Origin: Opitutia bacterium
GTDB lineage: Bacteria; Verrucomicrobiota; Verrucomicrobiia; Opitutales; UBA953
Reading direction: 5' to 3'
Length of the DNA stretch: 31,267 nt
Assembly: GCA_947463395.1 (NCBI GenBank)
Contig: CANHRV010000002.1
Location: 1-31,267, forward strand
Below are positions 22,791 to 31,267 of this stretch, in pieces. Under the pieces are notes generated by a model. It made no database searches. It saw only the letters and a program-made list of their open reading frames with translations, and was not told where the DNA came from. The stretch's first letter is position 1. The number at the start of each line of letters is the position of its first letter. A program made the position numbers and the translations under genes.

Positions 22791-23423
22791 ATGTTTTCTT
22801 GGCTCAAGTCCTTGATCAAGGGTTTGGTTGTTCTCTTCTTGTTATTCCTAGTGGGTACCAATCTCTGGGTTTGGTCAGCGGGCTGGAATCGGACTTACTC
22901 AGATCCCAATCAAATCACTCCAGGTTCGGTGATGGTGCTCTTGGGTGCACGCGAGTTCATCGAAAACACCAAAATCCCTACCGGTTCTTATGAGCCTCGC
23001 ATTGAGGCAGCGGTGAGGCTTTGTAAGTCAGGTCGAATCAAAGTCGCCGTCCTTTCGGGTTTCGACGATCAATCTTGGAATATGGCACGGCGTTTGAGGG
23101 CAGCGGGAGTCAAATGCACTCTCGTGATGGACCCTTATGGATGGCGTACGATTGATTCAGTCCATCGCGTAGCAGCCTACTATCCCAATCAGACAATCGT
23201 TTTTGTATCTCAAGAATGGCATTGCGACCGAGCAATGTGGATTGCTAATCGCCTTAATATGCGGACCTGTGCATTTGTGGCTGACTTTGGTGATGGGTGG
23301 AGACCAATTTCTTATTTTTTACGAGATTTTTTAGCCAAACCCAAAGCGGTCATCGATTGGGTTATGGGAAGTAAGTTAACCACGAATGAAGCACCCAATG
23401 AAGGAAACGTCATCTTTAAGTAG
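22791..23423 (+). CDS. SanA/YdcF-like DUF218 membrane protein
   Basis: From the ATG at 22791 the protein is 210 aa; the open frame upstream to 22587 crosses the neighbouring regulator gene and is not used. One membrane helix (about 8-29) anchors a DUF218 domain. PGSVMVLLGA (44-53) and KVAVLSGF (84-91) are the typical beta strands and glycine turns, with IVFVSQEWHCDRAMWIANRLN later. The Glu-His pair in SQEWHCDRA fits the family's conserved loop. SanA-type proteins affect envelope barrier function; the molecular activity is not settled. The stop overlaps the dprA stop by 8 bp. Confidence 0.87.
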   Translation: MFSWLKSLIKGLVVLFLLFLVGTNLWVWSAGWNRTYSDPNQITPGSVMVLLGAREFIENTKIPTGSYEPRIEAAVRLCKSGRIKVAVLSGFDDQSWNMARRLRAAGVKCTLVMDPYGWRTIDSVHRVAAYYPNQTIVFVSQEWHCDRAMWIANRLNMRTCAFVADFGDGWRPISYFLRDFLAKPKAVIDWVMGSKLTTNEAPNEGNVIFK

Positions 23424-24510
23424 TCGTTTGCAATTCGTGTCGGCCATCGGATCTTCGGCATAATTTACCTTTAATTTCCAGATAAGTTAACGCTCCTGCG
23501 GCTTCTGTTAAATTACAGTGAGCCATGTTAGCCAACGATTCGGCATCATGAATCATTCCGCCACGAAAGTAGTTCAACCAGCGTTTTTCCTCGGGCGTCA
23601 TCGTTTCGAGAGGTAGAGAAAGTTGACTGCGAGCTTCACCTAATTCGCTAAGGATATCATCCACGGAAGAAACCAAGATTGCTCCCTCTCGAATAAGGGT
23701 ATGACAACCACGACTCGTGGCATTGTCCACTCGCCCTGGGAAAGCACAAAGTGTTTTACCAAGATCACCAGCGAAACGAGCCGTAATCATACTTCCTCCA
23801 TCAATATCGGTTTCAATGACCACGACTGCTTGTGCGAGGGCAGCAACGAGACGATTTCGTTGGGGAAAAGTTTGTCGATCCGCTGGACGACCTAAAGGAA
23901 ACTCAGAGAGCAAACAACCTTGCGAAGCAATTTGCCTTCGCAGTTTGATTGCTTCAGGCGGATAAGTTAAATTCAAACCGTGTCCGAGCACGGCCACGGT
24001 CTTACCTCCGCTTTTTAGTGCACCCTCATGGGCAGCCGCATCGATACCGCGTGCCATCCCACTGATAATCCACCAACCTGCTTTTGCTAAGTCATGTGAA
24101 ACTTGGTGTGCTAAATGTGCGCCATAAGGACTGCAATGTCGTGAACCAATCACGGCCACCGATTTATCCTGAGGAATTTCTGAACCTTCCGCATATAAGA
24201 CTAACGGTGGATCCCAGAGTTGTGAAAGTGGTTTGGGCCACTTCATATGTTCAGGATGTAGGATTTCGAATCCTGCTTTTTTTACTTCTGCTAACTCTTT
24301 AACCCAATCAAAGTTTCTTCTCTCAAGGGACTGAATCATCGGTTCGGTAATCCCTTTTATTTTTCGCCAAGCACTGGGACCTGCCTGTAGGGCTTCCCAT
24401 AAATCATTATCAAAAGCTTCTTGCAGTCTACGAACGGAGACGGGTCCTACATGACTTAGTCCATTAAGAAGTAAACGTAAGCACAATGGGTCGCGTGGCA
24501 AAGTTTGCAC
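23416..24510 (-). CDS. dprA: DNA-processing protein DprA
   Basis: Binds incoming single-stranded DNA during natural transformation and loads RecA. The protein is 364 aa. A helical N-terminal domain (to about 90) precedes the Rossmann fold: VIGSR at 120-124, SGMARGID at 150-157, FPQRNR at 215-220 and GSMITA at 239-244. These are the DprA hallmarks. A winged-helix C-terminal domain follows at about 306-355. No com gene is nearby, and DprA is also kept in non-competent bacteria. It lies 19 bp after nnr at the end of the operon. Confidence 0.96.
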   Translation of the reverse strand: MQTLPRDPLCLRLLLNGLSHVGPVSVRRLQEAFDNDLWEALQAGPSAWRKIKGITEPMIQSLERRNFDWVKELAEVKKAGFEILHPEHMKWPKPLSQLWDPPLVLYAEGSEIPQDKSVAVIGSRHCSPYGAHLAHQVSHDLAKAGWWIISGMARGIDAAAHEGALKSGGKTVAVLGHGLNLTYPPEAIKLRRQIASQGCLLSEFPLGRPADRQTFPQRNRLVAALAQAVVVIETDIDGGSMITARFAGDLGKTLCAFPGRVDNATSRGCHTLIREGAILVSSVDDILSELGEARSQLSLPLETMTPEEKRWLNYFRGGMIHDAESLANMAHCNLTEAAGALTYLEIKGKLCRRSDGRHELQTTT

Positions 24511-24529
24511 ATGGCATACCTCGAAGAGC

Positions 24530-26020
24530 CTAAACTTTTTTCAAGACCGAGGATAACCCAGAGAGCAACTGAGTAGTTCTTACTGCTTCTTCGCCCCATT
24601 TCTTTCTGAGTTCATCGGCAGCGAATGCGTGCCAGGTGACGGCTAATTCAACCGCCTGAAAAGCGAGAAGACCCAAAGATTTTCGACGGGCCAAGAGAGA
24701 GCTAACTATACCAGCAAGAATATCACCCGAACCACCTCGTGCCAAAATAGGGCCACCCCAAGGGACATAGACGACTCGGGTTCCATCCGTGATAGCGGTG
24801 AGCGGTCCTTTGAGGACCACGATAGCTTTCCATTTTTTAGCGAATGTCTTTCCAGCTTCGATCGATAATTTCTGCTTACTTAATCTTTTAAATTCTCCAG
24901 CGTGTGGAAGTAACACGAGGTTTTGGGCATGGCTAATTTTGCTGATTATTTCAGGCCTCAAAGCATCAGCATCGAGCACTAAGTCACCGCGGAACTGTGC
25001 GGTGATTTTTTGGATGAGCGGGCTAGCTTTGGGGCTCATACCCGAACCAACTAAAAGAACATCGTTGAGTGGCAGGAGTTTTTTTAATTGCGCAAGGTGC
25101 TTTAACGCAATGCTTCCTCCAGGTGATGTGGTTAACCCGCGCCACATGGCTTCAGGGTAAGTCACCACTGCTCGCGCTTTGACATTTTGTGGCAAACAAG
25201 TGGTAACCAAGGCAGCTCCCGTTTGCAGAGCGGCAGCGGTATTCATAATGACAGCTCCCGAGAGATTTTCTGATCCACCCACAATGAGGAGTCTGCCTTG
25301 TAATCGTTTGTCCGTGCGGGCAGGACGAGGCTTTTGGAGTGTCGAAAGGAGAGAAGCCATCGTGCATGATTCGTTCGTTTCAGCAAAAGGAAGGCCGATA
25401 TCAATAACGCGCAATCTTCCGACAAATCGCTGTGCACGAGGGGAAAGCAAGGGTCGTTTTAAGCATCCAATCGAAACGGTGAGATCGGCGCGAAAGGCAG
25501 GACCAACCGAGTCATCACCGATGCCACTGGGTAGGTCGACGGCAATACGCAATCCTTGTAGCGAATGAGTTGATTCAATGAAACGATTTAATGATGGCGA
25601 TAAAGGGGCGCGAAAGCCTTGGCCGATTAAGCCGTCAAAGATGAGGCAAAAATTTTCTTTTTTAAGAGTAGCGAGACGTTGAGGAGGGATAACAGTAACA
25701 TTTTTTCGGCAAAGTTTCCAAACCTTGTAGGGTAGGCCTTGCTGCGGGATTCCTTCTAAAAAAACAACTTGGATAGAGGTTCCAGAGTGACGGCAAATTT
25801 TTGCTGCCAGTAAAGCATCGGCACCGTTATTTCCTTTTCCCGCTAAAACCAAAATCTTTTCTGGACGACGATTCAAAAAAGCGAGTGCCTCTTGGGCAAC
25901 GCCTCGGGCCGCTTTTTGCATTAATTGCCAAGCAACGCTAGTTCGTCCTTTAATAAAACGCGCTTCCTCTGTGGCTGCTTCAGAGCAGCGAAGAATAGGA
26001 AGATGCGTGGGAGATTTCAT
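24530..26020 (-). CDS. nnr: bifunctional NAD(P)H-hydrate epimerase / ADP-dependent dehydratase
   Basis: Repairs hydrated NAD(P)H. From the ATG at 26020 the protein is 496 aa, two domains fused as in E. coli YjeF. The epimerase domain (about 1-220) has AGKGNNGAD at 60-68 (canonical GNNGGDG, so the second glycine is Ala), DGLIGQG at 129-135 and DLPSGI at 162-167. The dehydratase domain (about 225-496) has GRLLIVGGS (242-250), GSGMSP, LDADAL (349-354), PHAGE (372-376), LKGP and GGSGDILAG (429-437). The acpS stop lies one base upstream of the ATG, which favours this start over a TTG at 26041. Confidence 0.94.
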   Translation of the reverse strand: MKSPTHLPILRCSEAATEEARFIKGRTSVAWQLMQKAARGVAQEALAFLNRRPEKILVLAGKGNNGADALLAAKICRHSGTSIQVVFLEGIPQQGLPYKVWKLCRKNVTVIPPQRLATLKKENFCLIFDGLIGQGFRAPLSPSLNRFIESTHSLQGLRIAVDLPSGIGDDSVGPAFRADLTVSIGCLKRPLLSPRAQRFVGRLRVIDIGLPFAETNESCTMASLLSTLQKPRPARTDKRLQGRLLIVGGSENLSGAVIMNTAAALQTGAALVTTCLPQNVKARAVVTYPEAMWRGLTTSPGGSIALKHLAQLKKLLPLNDVLLVGSGMSPKASPLIQKITAQFRGDLVLDADALRPEIISKISHAQNLVLLPHAGEFKRLSKQKLSIEAGKTFAKKWKAIVVLKGPLTAITDGTRVVYVPWGGPILARGGSGDILAGIVSSLLARRKSLGLLAFQAVELAVTWHAFAADELRKKWGEEAVRTTQLLSGLSSVLKKV

Positions 26021-26021
26021 G

Positions 26022-26417
26022 TCAGCAGACAAGAACGGCAAAAGCTTCGGCGAAATTTTCTGTATGAGTTAGAGAAACGAGAATTTTTTTTGCTCCTCTT
26101 TCCTCTAAAAGTTTTTGTGCTAGCTCATCCAGTTCGACTAGAGGTTGACCTTCTGGGCCGGTTAAGATGCCTACGCTCTTTAAGCCAAATTTTTCGCTGA
26201 AGCCTGTACCAAGGGCTTTGCTCACGGCTTCTTTAGCAGCAAATCTTGCAGCCAAGGAAGGGTAGGGATTGGTCTTAGCGAGGCAGAGTTCTTGTTCGGC
26301 TGGCGTAAAAATTTTATCTAAAAAAAGTTTACCATGTTTTTCGTGAGCCGAACGAATCCGTGCAATCTCGGTGAGATCAACACCAACCCCTAAAACATTG
26401 CCGCCTTCGAGTTTCAT
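26022..26417 (-). CDS. acpS: holo-[acyl-carrier-protein] synthase
   Basis: Transfers the phosphopantetheine arm from CoA to acyl carrier protein. The protein is 131 aa, the typical AcpS length. GVGVDLTEIARI at 10-21 includes the Mg-binding Asp14. RFAAKEAVSKALGTG at 58-72 includes Glu63 and the CoA-site Lys. A late SLTHTENFAEAFAV is also characteristic. It overlaps pdxJ by 4 bp (ATGA) and leads straight into nnr; the pdxJ-acpS-nnr order is common in bacteria. Confidence 0.97.
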   Translation of the reverse strand: MKLEGGNVLGVGVDLTEIARIRSAHEKHGKLFLDKIFTPAEQELCLAKTNPYPSLAARFAAKEAVSKALGTGFSEKFGLKSVGILTGPEGQPLVELDELAQKLLEERGAKKILVSLTHTENFAEAFAVLVC

Positions 26418-27172
26418 GAAGCAGAGCGAAGGAGATTTTTCATTTCACTCACGGCTTGGTGAGCTCCGACCATCAGAGCTCGAGCCACGATGGTGTGTCC
26501 GATGTTTAATTCATTTAAATAGGGTAATTGAACAATGGTTTTAACGTTATCGTAGTTAATTCCGTGCCCAGCATTGACGACAAAGCCAAGGGCGTGAGCT
26601 TGTTCGCAGGCGCTTCGCAAGCGCTCAAATTCGGTTGGAGCATGAGCACTCTTCCAAGCATGGGCGAAAGCGCCAGTATGTAATTCAACGACAGGTGCGC
26701 CGGCTCGATGTGAGGCCTCGATTTGATTTTTATCGGGTCCAATAAAGAGTGAGACCTCAATGCCTAGAGGGGCTAAGGCTTGGACGGTTTCTCGAACACG
26801 AGTCCACTGATTGACCACATCCAATCCGCCTTCGGTGGTTATCTCTTCTCGAGATTCGGGAACCAGGCAAACGGCGGCTGGTTTTAACTTTTGGGCAAAC
26901 TGTATCATCTCGGCTGTACAGGCCATTTCAAGATTCAGCCGAATGCGGGGAATCTGGGCAATTGCCCATACGTCCTCTTCTTGAATATGACGACGATCTT
27001 CTCGCAAATGTATCGTAATACCATTTGCACCCGCCGCGAGTGCCTCTTTGGCAAAAGCTAAAGGACTTGGTTCAGCGTGGATGGATTGATGATTCCCCCG
27101 GTAGCGAGCTTGACGCAGAGTCGCCGCGTGGTCGATGTTTACCCCGAGTAAGATCCGTTCCGCTCTGCTCAT
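26414..27172 (-). CDS. pdxJ: pyridoxine 5'-phosphate synthase
   Basis: Condenses aminoacetone phosphate with deoxyxylulose phosphate in the DXP-dependent vitamin B6 route. The protein is 252 aa. The start LLGVNIDHAATLRQAR has Asn12, Asp14 and His15 of the active site. ITIHLREDRRHI (52-63), RLNLEMA (78-84, with the catalytic-type Glu82) and NAGHGINYDN are also typical. It overlaps the transglutaminase-like gene by 4 bp (ATGA). The other DXP-route genes (pdxA, pdxB) are not in the window. Confidence 0.98.
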   Translation of the reverse strand: MSRAERILLGVNIDHAATLRQARYRGNHQSIHAEPSPLAFAKEALAAGANGITIHLREDRRHIQEEDVWAIAQIPRIRLNLEMACTAEMIQFAQKLKPAAVCLVPESREEITTEGGLDVVNQWTRVRETVQALAPLGIEVSLFIGPDKNQIEASHRAGAPVVELHTGAFAHAWKSAHAPTEFERLRSACEQAHALGFVVNAGHGINYDNVKTIVQLPYLNELNIGHTIVARALMVGAHQAVSEMKNLLRSAS

Positions 27173-29100
27173 TTCAAACCTTCAATGCTTTTGGTGAGTT
27201 TAGCAATTTCAACTTCAATGTTTTTGCTCCGGAGCGTATCCTTACATTGAACGAAGTATTCATTGATAAACTTGAGTGTTTCAAGAACGGCACGTTGACG
27301 GAAGATATCACCAGATGTGCCAATTCGACGTTTATAGAGACGGTCGATTTCCCCTAAAAACTGAGACACAGCTTTGGGGTCGTTTTTAACCGTGTCGTAA
27401 TATTGGCTAAGAATTTCTTTAAAGGCGGGAAGATTATCGGCGATTTCATCAAGAGCGTCGCGATAAAGTGCGTGGATACGCTCCATGTTCTCTTTGGGGT
27501 TTTTCTTCAAAACCGCTGCATTTCGTGCCACGGCTTTTTGAATCATATCGTAGCGTGTACGGTCGTAAGCCCCTTTGCGTTTTTTATCGGCAATGAGGCG
27601 ATTGTAGGCCCGCTTACAGCTCATAAAAATCTCCTCGTTGTTCATACTCGGGAAGAGGTATTTTTCTTCCATTTCGTCGGCTAAATCCCGCATATCGGGC
27701 CACTCATCAAAGGCTCGTCGCATTTCGGTGACAAAGGCCTTCCATTCTTCGGGTTTCGTTTCCGTCTTCGTGGCCTCTAGTCGCTCTGCATAAGCCCGCC
27801 AGGCTTCGAGGTGTCGATTGGCAGCTTGAATCGATAACCAAAGAGCTTCTTTCTCGGCTTTGAGATTTTGATTCTGCTTATAGACGTTGGCAGTCATGAG
27901 TAACTGCTGGCTCTTTTTGAAGCGATCAGAGGTTCGCTGAGAATCACCGAGAATCTCGACTTCAAACTCGCCAATGGTTTTGTTGGTTTGCGGATTCCGA
28001 ACACTTCCACAGGCGTAGCCATCATTGTAGCGACCCGCATTCATGTTCCAGCTCTGGTCTTTACGCATATACGCAAACCAGAGGTGACCTCCGCGATTAC
28101 CTTCACCAGTGACGGTGGTAGCAGGTATCCCAAATGCGTTGGCGGTTGAGGCGGCAAAGTGCCCTTGTTGCACGCAAATGCCACCAATTTCTAAAATTTC
28201 TTTGAGTGTGCTTTCAACTGGAGCAGGTAAATTGGTTTTTTCTTTGGTCACAAAATCCATACGATATTTAATCATGGAGTAAGTGGGGGCCCAGTCGGCT
28301 AAGCTTCTCAAATTATTTTGGTTTTGTGCCCAACGTAATTCTTCATCGGTTACACCACTAGCTACCACCCAAATCAGCTCGTATGGTTGAAGGGTCTTGA
28401 TGTCGACGAGCAGTTTGTTCCCTTGAGCAAGCTCTCGAAATAAGCGGTAGCGATTGAGGACGGGAATTTCAAAAGGTTTATGGGTGCCGATATTAAAAAA
28501 GAGCGGTGGCTCATCAAAAACGAGAGCACAGGCAATCTGCAGGTTGAAATACTTTCCTTTCAGTTCTTTCGCGTCATCTGCCCAAAGTGTGCCCCAAACT
28601 TCGAGCGCCTCGCGCTTTTTATCTTCTGGTTTTAGATTAAGAGCGAAATTGGCCATCCATTCGGAGTTTTTGAGCAACTCGCTGAGAAAGGGATTAAAAG
28701 TTTTTTTATAACTTAATTGCCGCAGTACATCCGGTGTGACTTGACGGATGAAATAGGTTTGAGTGAGTGCGGTTGCTAAAGTAGGGTTTGCCCAAATTTT
28801 TTGGTACCGTTGTAATCCATTGGTAGCAAAAGTTTCGTTTAACAAGGGCAAGAGTTCTTTCTCGAGTTGTTCAACTTGCTTCTCCCATTGGCCGTTCTCT
28901 AAACATTGGGGAGTTTCGCTAATCAGTTGGCTAATTTTTTTGATTTCAGGGCGACCATCCTCGTTGTTGTTCGCTAGCAGGTTTTGTGCGAAAAGAGAGG
29001 AAGAGGATGCCAAAGCGAGAATAACCAAACAAAGAAAACGGATGGTGGTGAAAATTTTCGTGCCGAGACTGAAGGTTTTCTCACGCATGAGTAATGACAT
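27169..29100 (-). CDS. exported transglutaminase-like protein
   Basis: A 643-aa protein with an N-terminal hydrophobic signal at about 18-38 ending LFAQ (ATG at 29088 is an alternative start). A long helical, charged N-terminal part precedes a transglutaminase-like core at about 300-365. GGICVQQ has Cys309 after Gly-Gly and GGHLWFAY has His339. A W-N-M-N-A-G-R-Y-N-D stretch (351-360) could supply the acidic residue. The C-terminal 270 residues are helical and TPR-like in feel (repeated aromatic/Ala pairs). Such folds act as proteases or peptide-bond-modifying enzymes in the envelope; the activity is unknown. It overlaps pdxJ by 4 bp inside a housekeeping operon. Confidence 0.78.
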   Translation of the reverse strand: MSLLMREKTFSLGTKIFTTIRFLCLVILALASSSSLFAQNLLANNNEDGRPEIKKISQLISETPQCLENGQWEKQVEQLEKELLPLLNETFATNGLQRYQKIWANPTLATALTQTYFIRQVTPDVLRQLSYKKTFNPFLSELLKNSEWMANFALNLKPEDKKREALEVWGTLWADDAKELKGKYFNLQIACALVFDEPPLFFNIGTHKPFEIPVLNRYRLFRELAQGNKLLVDIKTLQPYELIWVVASGVTDEELRWAQNQNNLRSLADWAPTYSMIKYRMDFVTKEKTNLPAPVESTLKEILEIGGICVQQGHFAASTANAFGIPATTVTGEGNRGGHLWFAYMRKDQSWNMNAGRYNDGYACGSVRNPQTNKTIGEFEVEILGDSQRTSDRFKKSQQLLMTANVYKQNQNLKAEKEALWLSIQAANRHLEAWRAYAERLEATKTETKPEEWKAFVTEMRRAFDEWPDMRDLADEMEEKYLFPSMNNEEIFMSCKRAYNRLIADKKRKGAYDRTRYDMIQKAVARNAAVLKKNPKENMERIHALYRDALDEIADNLPAFKEILSQYYDTVKNDPKAVSQFLGEIDRLYKRRIGTSGDIFRQRAVLETLKFINEYFVQCKDTLRSKNIEVEIAKLTKSIEGLK

Positions 29101-29154
29101 TGTTAAGCTAGCTATTAAAGAAGGTGGGTCAAAGAGAACCTCTTCGTCGGCAGG

Positions 29155-31267
29155 CTATTTTTTAACTTCTGCTGAGCTTATTTTCGCTTTTTGGGTGCTT
29201 TTCTTTTTTATTTTTAAAACGTTGGCTAAACTCGGAGCCGTGGGGGTTGAAGCGCTACTGGCGAGAGACTCGGGATCGCCTGCAAACAAGAGTTGGCCGC
29301 CTTCTTTACCACCTTCAGGTCCAATCTCCACAATCCAATCGGCTTCAGCAAGAATATCGGGATGATGCTCAATAACGATAACAGTGTGTCCTTGGTCAAC
29401 CAAAGCGTGGAGTAACTCAATGAGTCGACGGCAATCCGATTGGTGTAATCCAATCGTAGGTTCTTCGAGGATGTACAAGTTGGGTCTAATCTTCCCTTTG
29501 TGTCGTTCTCGGAAAGTCGGCAGACCTTGTGCAAGTTCGCTGACGAGTTTTAGTCTCTGAGCTTCTCCCCCTGAAAGTGTGGGGCTACTTTGACCTAAGG
29601 TGAGGTAACCCAAACCAGTCTGGGTCATTAATCGACAGAGATCATGAAGTTTTGCGTCAAAGGAGAAGAAGGACGCACCTTCCTCGAAACTCATTTTTAA
29701 AAGGTCGGCTGCCGATTTACCATGCCATCGAATCGTGCGAGCCACTGAACCGTAACGCGTTTGTTGGCATTCTTCGCAAGGTACGTAAGTATCTGGCAGA
29801 AAATTCATCTCGAGTTTAATTCGTCCTGCCCCTGAGCAAGCTTCGCATCGACCGCCTGAGGTATTGAAAGAGAAAAAACCAGCTCCATACCCGCGCATAA
29901 TGGCTTCGGGTAATGAGGCTAATCGTTCACGAATTAAATCCCAAGCTCCGATATATGTGGCTGGAGTAGAGCGGGGAGTTTTTCCGATGGGCTCCTGATC
30001 AACGAGAATGATTTGGCGGAATGATTTTAATCCGCTCAAGCTCGTTAAGGCATTGGATTCGGAGTCAGGTAAGGACTGCTTCATTTCTTTGCCCGTGACG
30101 CTATCCCGTTTATGGGCGATGCCGTATTGTGCGACGGGAGCGAGTAAATCGGTTACGAGTGTACTTTTACCCGCACCTGAGACTCCACAGACCACCGAGA
30201 GTCTACCAGTAGGAAAGGAAACATCGAATCCTTTGAGGTTACGCAATCGTGCGTTTTTGATTTTTAACCATTCGGTGGGGGCATCCGAACCCTTGATGGC
30301 GCGACGTTGGCCACGGAGTGGGTGAGGGATTGAAGTTTTGAGAGACTGTCCCGTGATGGAATAAGAAAATGATTCCATTTCTTTAGCCGTACCTTGTGCA
30401 ACAATCTTGCCTCCGTGAATTCCTGCCCCAGGACCCACGTCAATAATCTGATCCGCTGATCTCATCGTATCTTCATCGTGTTCGACGACTAAAACGGTAT
30501 TACCTCGATTCTTTAGATGATGGAGTGATTGTATCAAACGATCATTATCTCGAGGATGAAGACCGATACTCGGTTCATCTAAAACATAAAGAGCACCCGA
30601 GAGAGTCGATCCACATTGTGCGGAAAGTCGTATGCGTTGCGACTCCCCTCCTGAAAGAGTGTCCGCACTTCGATCGAGTGCGAGGTAGCCTAAGCCAACC
30701 GATTCAAGGAATTTTAAGCGGGCAGAAATCTCGGGTAGCAGCGCTTGCACAATGGCTTTTTCGCGAGGTTCAACCGATAAATGATTTAGGAAATGGAGAG
30801 CCTCGCTCGGTTGATATTTTAATAATTGTGGCAACGATAACTTTTCTCCTCGGGTATTAGAAAGTTTCACCGAACGTCCGAGGGGATTCAGTCGCTCACC
30901 CTTACACGTAGGACAAATTTCCTCTGTCATGCGATCGGCTAGGGCATTTTCGTTTAACGTTTTCTCTTCATCCGCAGAAAAACTTTCAACCTTTAATCCG
31001 TGTCCTCGGCAATCGGGGCACCAACCACGAGGTGAATTCCAGGACAAGTGTTTGGGGTCCACTTCGGGATAAGATTCGCCCGTGGCAGGATCGCTTCGTG
31101 AAGTCGAAAGGTAGGCTAATGTCTTCCCCGATTCGGTTAGCAACAAACAGGCTCCTTTGCCGATGTTTAAAATCTCTCGCAGAAGTGATCTTAGAGCTTT
31201 ATCGCCCGACACGCTGGTGCCATCGGGTTTGTGAATACTTCCATCGGAATGCATTGTTTCAAATATC
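29155..31267 (-). CDS. uvrA: excinuclease ABC subunit A, divergent, N-terminus off window
   Basis: The damage-recognition ATPase of nucleotide excision repair. The frame is open to the right edge (704 codons visible), so the N-terminal ATP site lies outside. Numbered from Met at 31254: SGGESQR (201-207) and LDEPSIGLH (225-233) close the first ATPase, and GVSGAGKST (357-365) opens the second. RCEAC...CEEC (Cys470, 473, 493, 496) is the C-terminal zinc module. SGGEAQR is at 561-567. The last Walker B reads ILEEPTIGLH, so Asp597 of the usual DEP is Glu. Cys79/Cys82 are present, but the earlier CxxC pair normally about 25 residues before is missing. First visible gene of the operon; the next gene follows by 54 bp. 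Confidence 0.93.
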   Translation of the reverse strand, partial: IFETMHSDGSIHKPDGTSVSGDKALRSLLREILNIGKGACLLLTESGKTLAYLSTSRSDPATGESYPEVDPKHLSWNSPRGWCPDCRGHGLKVESFSADEEKTLNENALADRMTEEICPTCKGERLNPLGRSVKLSNTRGEKLSLPQLLKYQPSEALHFLNHLSVEPREKAIVQALLPEISARLKFLESVGLGYLALDRSADTLSGGESQRIRLSAQCGSTLSGALYVLDEPSIGLHPRDNDRLIQSLHHLKNRGNTVLVVEHDEDTMRSADQIIDVGPGAGIHGGKIVAQGTAKEMESFSYSITGQSLKTSIPHPLRGQRRAIKGSDAPTEWLKIKNARLRNLKGFDVSFPTGRLSVVCGVSGAGKSTLVTDLLAPVAQYGIAHKRDSVTGKEMKQSLPDSESNALTSLSGLKSFRQIILVDQEPIGKTPRSTPATYIGAWDLIRERLASLPEAIMRGYGAGFFSFNTSGGRCEACSGAGRIKLEMNFLPDTYVPCEECQQTRYGSVARTIRWHGKSAADLLKMSFEEGASFFSFDAKLHDLCRLMTQTGLGYLTLGQSSPTLSGGEAQRLKLVSELAQGLPTFRERHKGKIRPNLYILEEPTIGLHQSDCRRLIELLHALVDQGHTVIVIEHHPDILAEADWIVEIGPEGGKEGGQLLFAGDPESLASSASTPTAPSLANVLKIKKKSTQKAKISSAEVKK

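Overview
The window is a gene-dense bacterial chromosome segment. I saw no insertion sequence, phage gene, CRISPR array or rRNA. The organism is most likely a member of the PVC group, probably Verrucomicrobiota. This is inferred from a phosphatidylserine decarboxylase of the chlamydial type, a divergent UvrA, a bundle of exported PDZ and ClpP-like proteins typical of that group, and many starts without a clear Shine-Dalgarno. GC content looks mid-to-high 40s percent by eye. Genes are packed tightly, with many 1-8 bp overlaps, including two 8-bp tail-to-tail overlaps.

Layout. 1-1907 (minus): acyl-lipid desaturase followed by an FAD oxidoreductase cut by the left edge. 2023-6431 (plus): ECF-type sigma factor, small membrane partner, exported PDZ protein, DUF420 membrane protein, FtsB/DivIC-like protein and argH. 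6584-8597: small membrane protein (plus), then a minus-strand run of tRNA-Leu(UAG), a HAD-like protein, an Rrf2 regulator and a membrane coiled-coil protein. 8656-15953: psd, then five consecutive serine-protease genes: two tandem exported ClpP-like proteins, a Prc-type tail-specific protease, a rhomboid and canonical clpP. 16055-18850 (plus): orphan ABC ATPase, MATE exporter and an 88-aa unknown, closed by a strong terminator. 18908-19510 (minus): rplU-rpmA. 19700-21141 (plus): gamma-carbonic-anhydrase-like protein and a protein of the family labelled 3-methyladenine DNA glycosylase. 21134-22636 (minus): NtrC-type response regulator. 22791-23423 (plus): SanA/DUF218 protein. 23416 to the right edge (minus): a probable single operon uvrA - transglutaminase-like - pdxJ - acpS - nnr - dprA.

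The most unusual part is 9629-12172. Two adjacent paralogues each carry a signal peptide, a long coiled coil, a ClpP fold with an intact Ser-His-Asp triad, and the same C-terminal motif NPFDxWWIYDP. They appear to be exported ClpP-like proteases with no AAA+ partner. They lie beside Prc, a rhomboid and ordinary cytoplasmic ClpP, which suggests an envelope proteolysis cluster. The sigma factor / membrane protein / PDZ unit at 2023-4026 could be a separate envelope-stress module. Its promoter has a dyad over the -10 region.
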